This document shows, piece by piece, positions 1 through 6,192 of a DNA stretch of 10,074 bases (the stretch's first letter is position 1; each line of letters begins with the position of its first letter). The notes under the pieces were generated by a model that had not been told where the DNA came from, did no database searches, and saw only the letters and a list, made by a program, of their open reading frames with translations. The DNA lies in NCBI GenBank assembly GCA_034189755.1, contig JAXIHJ010000034.1, positions 1 through 10,074 of the forward strand, written 5' to 3'. The DNA is from JAXIHJ01 sp034189755. Lineage in GTDB: Bacteria; Planctomycetota; Phycisphaerae; SM23-33. The position numbers were made by a program, and so were the translations under genes.

Positions 1-1299
1 TTTCCATTTAAGCTGACCGATGCCCAGGACCGCGCCGTGGCGGAGATTGCCGCCGACCTGGGGCGGGACCGGCCTACCAACCGCCTGCTCCAGGGCGACG
101 TCGGGTCGGGCAAGACGGTCGTCGCGCTGTACGCGGCGCTGCTGGCCGTAGCGAACCGCAGGCAGGTGGCGATTATGGCGCCGACGGAAATACTCGCCGC
201 ACAGCACTACCAAAAGATTACCGCGTACTTGGAAGACAGCCGGGTGAAACTGGCCATGATCGTTGGCGGCTTAGGTGCAGCGGAGCGGAACCGCCGGCTG
301 GAGGCGCTGGCCGGCGGCGAAATTGACATCGTCGTCGGCACACACGCACTCATCAGCCAAGACGTGCGATTCAGGCAATTGGCGCTGGTCGTCGTGGACG
401 AGCAGCACAAGTTTGGTGTTCGCCAGCGGGCCGGTTTCCGCGCCAAGGGCTTCGCGCCGCATTACCTGGTGATGACGGCTACGCCGATACCGAGGACGCT
501 GGCGATGACGGTCTTCGGCGATCTGGACGTCTCGGTCATCGACCAGCTCCCGCCCGGCCGGGGGACGACCGAAACCCGATGCGTCCGTCAGTCCGATCTG
601 CCGGCTGTGTATAGCTTCGTCCGCGACAGGCTCGACGCCGGCCAGCAGGCGTACTTCATCTATCCGCTGGTCAATCCCTCGCCCGACGTGCAGTTGACCG
701 CGGCTCAGCAGGCGCATGAAGAACTGGCCGCCGGCGAGCTGAAGGACTACCGCATCGGCCTGATTCACGGGCAGATGCCGCCGGCTGAGAAGGAGGCCGT
801 CATGGCCGACTTCCACGCAGGCAAAATCCAAGCGCTGGCCGCATCGGTCGTGGTGGAGGTCGGACTGGACGTGCCGGCCGCCAACGTGATGGTCGTCATG
901 CACGCCGAGCGGTTCGGCCTGGCCCAACTGCACCAGCTCCGCGGGCGGATTGGCAGGTCGGCTGAAAACGCCACGTGCATCCTGGTCGCGTCGCCGAAAA
1001 ACCCGATCGCCCGGCGACGGCTGGAGGTGCTCGCCGAGACGCATGACGGGTTCAAGATAGCCGAGGAGGACCTGCGCCTCCGAGGGCCTGGCGAGCTGTT
1101 CGGCACGCGTCAGCACGGGCTGCCGGAACTCAAGGTCGCAGATTTGGCGGAGGATTTCGATCTGCTCCGCCTGGCCCGCCGCGACGCCTTTGCGATTGTC
1201 TGCGAAGACCCCGGCCTGAACGCCCCGCACAACCAGACGCTCCGCCGCGAGATGCTCAGGGCCTACGCAGGCAGGCTCGACCTGCTGGCCGGAGCGTAA
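1..1299 (+). CDS. recG: ATP-dependent DNA helicase RecG, C-terminal part (5' end outside window)
   Basis: RecG is a superfamily 2 double-stranded DNA translocase that remodels stalled replication forks and branch-migrates Holliday junctions. The reading frame is open from base 1 and gives 432 residues; full RecG is usually near 690, so the N-terminal wedge domain lies upstream. Numbering from base 1: motif I GDVGSGKT (about 32-39), PTEILA (61-66), the DEQH box followed by KFGV (about 133; most RecG have RFGV), TATPIPRTLAMT (about 159-170), motif V around EVGLDVPAA, and motif VI QLHQLRGRIGR (about 309-319). The RecG-specific C-terminal signature GPGELFGTRQHGLPEL follows. Motif V reads SVVVEVG where TTVIEVG is usual, a modest variation. 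The gene ends in TAA with no hairpin terminator; a heptamer repeat begins at the next base. A GTG at 37 is internal and not the real start. Identification is very secure. Confidence 0.97.
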   Translation, partial: FPFKLTDAQDRAVAEIAADLGRDRPTNRLLQGDVGSGKTVVALYAALLAVANRRQVAIMAPTEILAAQHYQKITAYLEDSRVKLAMIVGGLGAAERNRRLEALAGGEIDIVVGTHALISQDVRFRQLALVVVDEQHKFGVRQRAGFRAKGFAPHYLVMTATPIPRTLAMTVFGDLDVSVIDQLPPGRGTTETRCVRQSDLPAVYSFVRDRLDAGQQAYFIYPLVNPSPDVQLTAAQQAHEELAAGELKDYRIGLIHGQMPPAEKEAVMADFHAGKIQALAASVVVEVGLDVPAANVMVVMHAERFGLAQLHQLRGRIGRSAENATCILVASPKNPIARRRLEVLAETHDGFKIAEEDLRLRGPGELFGTRQHGLPELKVADLAEDFDLLRLARRDAFAIVCEDPGLNAPHNQTLRREMLRAYAGRLDLLAGA

Positions 1300-1341
1300 C
1301 GATTGGCAATTGACGATTGACGATTTTCAATTGGCGATTGA
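1300..1341. repeat. Six tandem 7-bp repeats, consensus CRATTGR
   Basis: Immediately after the recG stop codon the sequence reads as six consecutive heptamers without gaps: CGATTGG, CAATTGA, CGATTGA, CGATTTT, CAATTGG, CGATTGA. The 7-bp period is exact over 42 bp, with substitutions mainly at positions 2, 6 and 7. The tract is AT-rich in a GC-rich neighbourhood and ends about 20 bp upstream of the putative hisI -35 box. The two CAATTG units (1307-1312 and 1328-1333) could form a weak 6-bp AT-rich hairpin, but no T-run follows, so a terminator is unlikely. Function unknown. Confidence 0.8.
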
Positions 1342-1362
1342 ATCCGCCAGAGGCAACATGGT

Positions 1363-1391
1363 TTGACCGCAACGCAACCCTACGATAGCAT
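1363..1391 (+). promoter_or_regulatory. Putative sigma70-type promoter for hisI
   Basis: A TTGACC -35 box (1363-1368) and a TAGCAT -10 box (1386-1391) are separated by 17 bp. The predicted start of transcription is near 1398, about 30 nt before the hisI GTG and upstream of its ribosome binding site. The -35 matches the consensus at 5 of 6 positions and the -10 at 4 of 6. This is a prediction from spacing and sequence only. Confidence 0.45.
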
Positions 1392-1414
1392 GATTGCACG
1401 CCATTAGGAAACAT

Positions 1415-1420
1415 AAGGAG
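1415..1420 (+). promoter_or_regulatory. Ribosome binding site of hisI (AAGGAG)
   Basis: A perfect AAGGAG lies 7 nt before the GTG at 1428 and decides this non-ATG start for hisI. An ATG at 1394 opens only an out-of-frame shadow frame. Confidence 0.8.
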
Positions 1421-1427
1421 TTTTCAA

Positions 1428-1829
1428 GTGGGCAAGCTGGACGAGACGATTCAGGCCTTGAAGTACGACGCCGCCGGGCTGATCCCGGCTGTCTGCGTGG
1501 ACGCCGAGACCAGGGCGGTGCTGATGGTGGCGTACATGAACGAAACGGCCCTGCGGGAAACTCTTCGGACCGGCAAGACGCATTTCTTCTCGCGCAGCCG
1601 GCGGAAAATCTGGATGAAGGGCGAATCATCCGGCCACAGCCAGGATGTCAAGGCCATCTACACCGACTGCGACGCCGACACGCTGCTGATTGAGGTCGCT
1701 CCGCACGGCCCGGCCTGCCACGAGGGCTACGCATCCTGCTTCTATCGCAGGCTCAACGCAGCCGACGGCGGGTGGGACGTAATCGCCCAAAAACTGTTCG
1801 ACCCGAAGGACGTCTACGGAAGCAAGTAA
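1428..1829 (+). CDS. hisI: Phosphoribosyl-AMP cyclohydrolase (HisI), monofunctional
   Basis: HisI opens the adenine ring of phosphoribosyl-AMP to give ProFAR, the third step of histidine biosynthesis, in the cytoplasm. The 133-residue protein carries the family signature: FFSRSRRKIWMKGESSGHSQ (about 53-71), then DCDAD (80-84), whose aspartates bind Mg2+, and the cysteines C81, C97 (GPACHEG) and C104 (SCFYR), which bind Zn2+ in characterised HisI enzymes. No HisE pyrophosphohydrolase domain follows, so it is the monofunctional form. The start is GTG, chosen from the AAGGAG 7 nt upstream. The gene stands apart from any other his gene in the window and lies 28 bp before the potassium transporter gene, possibly sharing its transcript. 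Confidence 0.96.
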   Translation: MGKLDETIQALKYDAAGLIPAVCVDAETRAVLMVAYMNETALRETLRTGKTHFFSRSRRKIWMKGESSGHSQDVKAIYTDCDADTLLIEVAPHGPACHEGYASCFYRRLNAADGGWDVIAQKLFDPKDVYGSK

Positions 1830-1857
1830 CGCCGCTTACCGACAAACGACTAAGACG

Positions 1858-3765
1858 ATGAAAGAACAAATCGTCCTATCCCGCCAGCCGGACCGCAGGG
1901 CAACAATCCTGCGTGTGATGGACGTTTTTCTCGGCCTGGCCGGCCTGGCGGCGGTGGCTGCGCTGGTGCTGGAGTACGGCTTTCGCGAACCGCTGCCGGT
2001 GGACCGGCAACTGCTGCACATCGTCGAGAGCGTCATCGTAGGCATATTCGTGCTGGACCGTTTTATTCGGCTGGGGCTGGCCGGCCGGCGGCTTTTCTAC
2101 CTGCGCGAGAACTGGGTGGATTTCCTGCTTATCCTGCTGGCGGCGGTGGCGATAACCGTCAGTTTTCGGCTTCATCTGAGCGTCCTGTCGGCCGGGGCGC
2201 TGTACGTCGTCATCACGCAGGTTTACATCCTGGTCTCGCTGATCCTCCACGGCGTAAGTATCCACCTGCGGTTTGCCGGCAGCGGCATCCACCCGACCCG
2301 GCTGCTGTTTTCCAGCTTTGCCGTGTTCTGCCTGGTCGGGTCGGGCCTGCTCATGCTGCCGGTGGCCACGCCGGCAGGCCAGGGCGCTTCCTATATCGAC
2401 GCACTGTTTACAGCCACCAGCGCCACCTGCGTAACCGGATTGATCGTCCGCCAGACGTCTACGGAATGGACGCCGTTCGGCCAGGCTGTGATACTGGCGC
2501 TCATCCAGATCGGCGGGCTGGGTATCATGATGTTCGGCACAATCCTGGCAATGCTGGTGGGCAAGGAGTTGTCGCTGCGCGGCTCCGACGCCATCGGCCG
2601 GACTATGTCAACTGACCGGATCGGCCGGCTCGGCCGGACCGTGGCGTTCGTAGTGGTGCTGACCATCGCCCTGGAAATTGTGGGGGCGATTGGTTTTTAT
2701 CCGATGTTCGCCGCCGGGCAGGGGCCGGAGTCTACGCCGCCGCCGCAGGCCAAGGCCGTCTGGGACAGCGTCTTTCACAGCGTTTCGAGTTTCTGCAACG
2801 CCGGCTTTGCGTTGTACGCCGACAACATGGCGCAGGGCGTCAAGGGCAACTGGGCAACGCCCCTGCGCAACCACTGGCAGATTTTCGGCGTGATGGCGCC
2901 GCTGATCGTAGTGGGTGGGCTTGGTTTTCCGGTGCTGCAGGACGTCGCCGGATATTTTCGGTCCGTGGTTCATCGGCTGGTCGGCCGCCTGAGCCGGCCT
3001 ACGGCAGGAATGACCCACGCCTGGCCGCGACCGAGGCTGTCGCTGCATTCCAAGATTGTTCTCAGCAGCAGCGCGCTGCTGATTGTCCTTGGCGCGGTGG
3101 GGCTGCTGCTCGTGGAGCCTGTTGGCGGCCCGGTGCTCGCTCACCATGATCAGCGAGGTCCGGCCAGCGCGCAAAAGGGCATCTGGTACGGTGTAAGTTG
3201 GCCGCAGAGGGCCAATCAGGCGGTGTTCCAGTCGATTACGGCCCGGACGGCCGGATTCAACACAATCGAGACGGCCAGGCTTTCCAACGCGGGCAAACTA
3301 TGGATGTGCGGACTGATGCTCATCGGTGGCAGCCCCGCAAGCACAGCCGGCGGCATGAAAACCGTTACCGTCGCATTGCTGGTGCTGGTGGCCTACAATA
3401 TGCTGCGAAGGCGAAACGACGTTGAGGTGTTCCGGCGGTCCGTCTCCGTCGAACTGCTGAAACGGGCCGTGGCGCTGGCTGTGCTTTACCTTGGGCTTGT
3501 CGCGGCGATTACGCTGGGGCTGTGCATCGCCATGAGGAACCACCAGCAACAGTTTATCGACCTGCTCTTCGAGGCGTGCAGCGCCTGCGGCACGGTGGGC
3601 CTGACGACCGGCGTAACATCGGGTTTGAACTTTTCCGGAAAATGCGTCACTATAGTCGGCATGTTCATCGGCCGGCTGGGACCGTTGACCCTGCTGCTTG
3701 CGCTGGCGAGCCGGATTCGCCACGTAAAATATGAATATCCAGCGGAAACCGTAGTAATTGGATAG
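1858..3765 (+). CDS. TrkH/KtrB-family potassium uptake membrane subunit with extended N-terminus
   Basis: This is the K+-translocating membrane subunit of a Trk/Ktr system, 635 residues long, against about 450-480 for typical KtrB/TrkH. The core has four membrane-pore-membrane repeats; their selectivity loops are recognisable as TSATCVTGL (187-195), SFCNAGF (311-317), TARTAGFNT (461-469) and CGTVGLTTG (577-585), with filter glycines at about G194, G316, G466 and G581. The motif GGSPASTAGGMKT (490-502) is also typical. Before the core, residues 1-135 hold about four further hydrophobic segments (near 19-41, 52-76, 84-103, 107-131); the second and third (VLDRFIRLGLAGRRLFYLRE, then NWVDFLLI) resemble S2-S3 of voltage-sensor domains. 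The fourth segment lacks the arginine ladder of a working sensor. The ATG at 1858 has no clear ribosome binding site. The regulator gene follows after 4 nt. The family call is secure; the meaning of the N-terminal part is inferred. Confidence 0.94.
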   Translation: MKEQIVLSRQPDRRATILRVMDVFLGLAGLAAVAALVLEYGFREPLPVDRQLLHIVESVIVGIFVLDRFIRLGLAGRRLFYLRENWVDFLLILLAAVAITVSFRLHLSVLSAGALYVVITQVYILVSLILHGVSIHLRFAGSGIHPTRLLFSSFAVFCLVGSGLLMLPVATPAGQGASYIDALFTATSATCVTGLIVRQTSTEWTPFGQAVILALIQIGGLGIMMFGTILAMLVGKELSLRGSDAIGRTMSTDRIGRLGRTVAFVVVLTIALEIVGAIGFYPMFAAGQGPESTPPPQAKAVWDSVFHSVSSFCNAGFALYADNMAQGVKGNWATPLRNHWQIFGVMAPLIVVGGLGFPVLQDVAGYFRSVVHRLVGRLSRPTAGMTHAWPRPRLSLHSKIVLSSSALLIVLGAVGLLLVEPVGGPVLAHHDQRGPASAQKGIWYGVSWPQRANQAVFQSITARTAGFNTIETARLSNAGKLWMCGLMLIGGSPASTAGGMKTVTVALLVLVAYNMLRRRNDVEVFRRSVSVELLKRAVALAVLYLGLVAAITLGLCIAMRNHQQQFIDLLFEACSACGTVGLTTGVTSGLNFSGKCVTIVGMFIGRLGPLTLLLALASRIRHVKYEYPAETVVIG

Positions 3766-3769
3766 AAAC

Positions 3770-4456
3770 ATGGAACGATTCGCCGTTATAGGTCTGGGTC
3801 GGTTCGGGACGCGGCTGGCTACGCTGCTGGCCGACGCCGGCGCGGAGGTTATCGCCGTGGACCGACACAAGGAACTGGTAGAGGCGATACGCGACCGCGT
3901 AACACTGGCGGTCTGCCTGGACAGCACCGACGAAGAGGCGCTCCGCTCACAGGCAATAGACAAGGTGGACGTCGCTATCGTGGGCATCGGCACGGCGTTC
4001 GAGGACAGCGCCCTTACCACGGTGATTCTCAAGCAGCTCGGCGTGCCGCGTGTCATCAGCCGGGCCACCACCTCCGTACGCGGGCAGATACTCACGCGCA
4101 TCGGCGCCGACGGCCTCGTCAACCCGGAGCGGGAATCCGCAGACCGCTGGCGGAATCGGCTGGTCGCCTCAGCCATCATGGAGCGCATCGACCTGGCCGA
4201 AGGCTACAGCCTCGTTCAGATCGCCGCGCCGGAGAGCTTTTTCAACAAGACGCTCACCGATCTGGACATCCGCAGGAAACACCAGGTCAACGTGGTAGCC
4301 ATCCGCAGAACGGCCGAAGAAACCGACGCCGACGGGCAAATACGAACCCGCCAGTTCGTTATCAGCGTACCGATGGCCGACAGCGTCATCAAAAAAGGCG
4401 ACGTCCTGCTGCTGATCGGCAGCAATGACGCCCTGGAAGCATTCCCGACAGGCTGA
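3770..4456 (+). CDS. KtrA/TrkA-type RCK regulatory subunit of potassium uptake
   Basis: This cytoplasmic protein forms the nucleotide-gated ring under a Ktr/Trk channel. It has 228 residues and a single RCK unit, so it is KtrA-like rather than the doubled TrkA of E. coli. The N-terminal Rossmann domain starts FAVIGLGRFG (4-13), with D31 after VIAV at the end of strand 2, the usual ribose-binding acid. The RCK_C/TrkA_C domain covers roughly 140-228 and ends in SVIKKGDVLLLIGSNDALEAF. I chose the ATG at 3770, 4 nt after the transporter stop, because it places the Rossmann strand at the very N-terminus as in relatives. An in-frame TTG at 3758 would add four residues and overlap the transporter. 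The gene is tightly linked and probably translationally coupled to the membrane subunit. It ends 9 bp from the convergent rpiB, with no terminator hairpin between them. Confidence 0.93.
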   Translation: MERFAVIGLGRFGTRLATLLADAGAEVIAVDRHKELVEAIRDRVTLAVCLDSTDEEALRSQAIDKVDVAIVGIGTAFEDSALTTVILKQLGVPRVISRATTSVRGQILTRIGADGLVNPERESADRWRNRLVASAIMERIDLAEGYSLVQIAAPESFFNKTLTDLDIRRKHQVNVVAIRRTAEETDADGQIRTRQFVISVPMADSVIKKGDVLLLIGSNDALEAFPTG

Positions 4457-4465
4457 GCGGCGGTG

Positions 4466-4951
4466 CTACTTTTCCTGCTTATTGCCCCCCGCTTCATCGC
4501 AGAGATTGGGGTCTTTGCCCTGTTCGATCAGCGCCATCTTTCCAACACGGCGGCCGTGTCGGCCCCCGCCTTCAAATTCGGTGCTCAGCCAACCGGCGAC
4601 TATCCGCCGGATTAACTCTTCACCGAGCACGTCGCTGGCAAGGCACAGGACGTTGGCATTGTTGTGGCGGCGCGACATCTGGGCCGTCAGCTCATCATGG
4701 CAAAGCGCCGCGCGCACGCCGGGCACTTTGTTGGCGCAGATGTCCATCCCGATGCCGCTGCCACATATCAGGATCGCACGGTCCACTTTGCCGTCAGCGA
4801 CCGATTTGGCCGCCGGATAGGCCAAGTCAGGATAGTCGCAACTCTTGGAGCTGTTGGTGCCCATGTCGAGCACCTGATGCTCGTTCAGCATGGCGAGGAC
4901 CTTTTCCTTCGTCGCGTGGCCGCGGTGATCTGCAGCAAGGGCGATAATCAT
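4466..4951 (-). CDS. rpiB: Ribose-5-phosphate isomerase B
   Basis: RpiB interconverts ribose 5-phosphate and ribulose 5-phosphate in the non-oxidative pentose phosphate pathway. The 161-residue protein starts with MIIALAADHRG, where D8-H9 correspond to the substrate-binding DH of the family. It continues with DYPDLAYPAAKSV (39-51), the catalytic-cysteine loop ICGSGIGM (62-69, C63) and RHNNANVL (95-102), then EGGGRHGRRV (127-136). The C-terminus has about 17 residues beyond the usual end, polar and probably disordered. The start is an ATG overlapping the upstream gene's stop as ATGA, with AAGGA 6 nt upstream (plus-strand 4958-4962), which indicates translational coupling. Allose-6-phosphate isomerase is a related activity that cannot be excluded from sequence. 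Confidence 0.96.
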   Translation of the reverse strand: MIIALAADHRGHATKEKVLAMLNEHQVLDMGTNSSKSCDYPDLAYPAAKSVADGKVDRAILICGSGIGMDICANKVPGVRAALCHDELTAQMSRRHNNANVLCLASDVLGEELIRRIVAGWLSTEFEGGGRHGRRVGKMALIEQGKDPNLCDEAGGNKQEK

Positions 4952-6066
4952 GGCTTTTCCTTATCCAGACAAATCCGTAAAGCACGCTCAATCTGCCTTG
5001 CGGCCCGGCGATAGACCGCCGTTCCGCCGCCGATGGGGTCGGGCACGTTACAATCAGCGTCGAGCCTCTTGGCTTTGTCCGCCACTTCGGGCATAAGGCT
5101 ACGAACCTCGTACACGTGCACATCGGTCATGCAGAATACCAAATCGGCTTCGTAAATCAACTCGATAGTCAGTTTTCGGCTGCGGTGTCTGGAAATATCG
5201 GCGCCGAGTTCTCTGGCGGCGCAAACGGCCTCTGGTGCGGCCCTGGCGCCGTCGGATGCAAAAACGCCCGCAGAAAGCACGTCCAGGCCCTTGGCCTTCA
5301 AGTCCGATACACGGCAGTCGAGCCGGTCGGCGAGCAGTTTTTTGGCCAATCCGGCAGCCATCGCGCTGCGGCAGGTGTTGCCCGTGCAGATGAACAGAAT
5401 CGTACGCTTCAAAAACCGGCGGATGGCTTGAGTGTCATATACGCCCCTGCGGACGACCTTCCACGAGCCGTCTTCGGCGAACCGCACGATGGTGCTGTCT
5501 GCACCGAAGCGCGTCGGGCCGCTGTCGATCAGCAGGTCGATGGACCCGTCCAGCGAGGCCAGCACTTCTTTGGCGCTGCGCGGCGAGGGTTCGTTTGCAG
5601 GGTTGGCGCTGCAGGCGACGACCGAGGCCTTGACGGCTGACAGCATTGCTCCGGCCACCGCTTCGTCAGGACATCGCAGCCCGATAGCCCCGTCATAACA
5701 AAGCACGCTGTTCAGGCGGCGGTGCCGGAGCAAGTCCCCGGCGTGTTCCGCCCCTGCCGGCAGCACGAGCGTAACCGGGCCGGGCCAGGCCTTTTCGATA
5801 AGCCGTCCCGCCCCGATCGGAACGTCGCACACGTAGCGGCGGACATCTTCCGGCCGGGGCAGGTGAACACTGAACGGCCTAAGCGGGCGCGACTTGATCT
5901 TGCGCAGGCGATTCATCGCGGCGCGGTTGCTCGCAACGGCCGCCACGCCGTAAACCGTCTCTGTGGCAAATCCGACCAGCTTGCCCGCTTTCAGAGCGCG
6001 TGCAGCCCGCCGGCCGGCCGCCGCGACCTGCCTGTTGCTTCGAACTTTAACCACACGGGTCTTCAT
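4948..6066 (-). CDS. Fusion: Sua5/YrdC threonylcarbamoyl-AMP synthase + YwlE-like low-MW protein phosphatase (probable arginine phosphatase)
   Basis: The 372-residue protein combines two enzymes. Residues about 10-217 form a Sua5/YrdC/TsaC domain, which makes threonylcarbamoyl-AMP for the t6A37 modification of ANN-decoding tRNAs. Visible signatures are GFATETVYGVAA (32-43), KIKSRPLRPFSVHL (56-69), ACSANPANEPSP (151-162) and GADSTIVRF (188-196). Residues about 221-368 form a low-molecular-weight phosphatase with the P-loop CTGNTCRS (227-234; nucleophile C227, phosphate-binding R233), SAGVFAS (265-271) and the general-acid loop DPIGGG (343-348). The Thr at 231 matches the specificity residue of Bacillus YwlE, a protein-arginine phosphatase; tyrosine phosphatases have Ile or a similar residue there. 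Only about three residues separate the domains, and the frame is continuous. rpiB follows with an ATGA overlap. A promoter lies just upstream; no strong ribosome binding site is seen before the ATG at 6066. The domain calls are secure; arginine specificity is inferred. Confidence 0.93.
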   Translation of the reverse strand: MKTRVVKVRSNRQVAAAGRRAARALKAGKLVGFATETVYGVAAVASNRAAMNRLRKIKSRPLRPFSVHLPRPEDVRRYVCDVPIGAGRLIEKAWPGPVTLVLPAGAEHAGDLLRHRRLNSVLCYDGAIGLRCPDEAVAGAMLSAVKASVVACSANPANEPSPRSAKEVLASLDGSIDLLIDSGPTRFGADSTIVRFAEDGSWKVVRRGVYDTQAIRRFLKRTILFICTGNTCRSAMAAGLAKKLLADRLDCRVSDLKAKGLDVLSAGVFASDGARAAPEAVCAARELGADISRHRSRKLTIELIYEADLVFCMTDVHVYEVRSLMPEVADKAKRLDADCNVPDPIGGGTAVYRRAARQIERALRICLDKEKP

Positions 6067-6088
6067 AGTGCATGGTCCCAGGAGTTAC

Positions 6089-6118
6089 ATTATGAATTCC
6101 GCCTGCAAAGCAAGTCAA
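6089..6118 (-). promoter_or_regulatory. Putative sigma70-type promoter for the Sua5-phosphatase/rpiB operon
   Basis: Read on the minus strand, TTGACT (6118-6113) and CATAAT (6094-6089) are separated by 18 bp. Each box matches the sigma70 consensus at 5 of 6 positions. The predicted transcription start is near 6082, about 16 nt before the ATG at 6066, so the leader would be very short. This agrees with the absence of a clear Shine-Dalgarno sequence. Confidence 0.55.
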
Positions 6119-6192
6119 GCCGGGCGCATCGCGTGTAGACTGCGGCGGCGCGCCGGTTAAGGCCTGCCTGGTTAGTCGCGGGTGTGCCCGGA

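Noticed and set aside
271..1230. A 319-codon minus-strand open frame opposite recG
   Set aside because: It lies entirely within RecG helicase motifs on the other strand and its translation has no family motif; it is a GC-rich shadow frame.
3758..3769. TTG start four codons upstream of the KtrA-like ATG
   Set aside because: It would overlap the transporter stop, has no better ribosome binding site, and adds residues before the usual N-terminal Rossmann strand.
4454..4470. Possible bidirectional terminator between the convergent KtrA-like and rpiB genes
   Set aside because: The gap is 9 bp and contains no stem-loop with a U-tract in either direction.
6179..6190. CGGG-TGTG-CCCG hairpin just beyond the second glycosyltransferase gene as a terminator
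   Set aside because: Only a 4-bp stem with no following T-run on the minus strand; too weak to call an intrinsic terminator.
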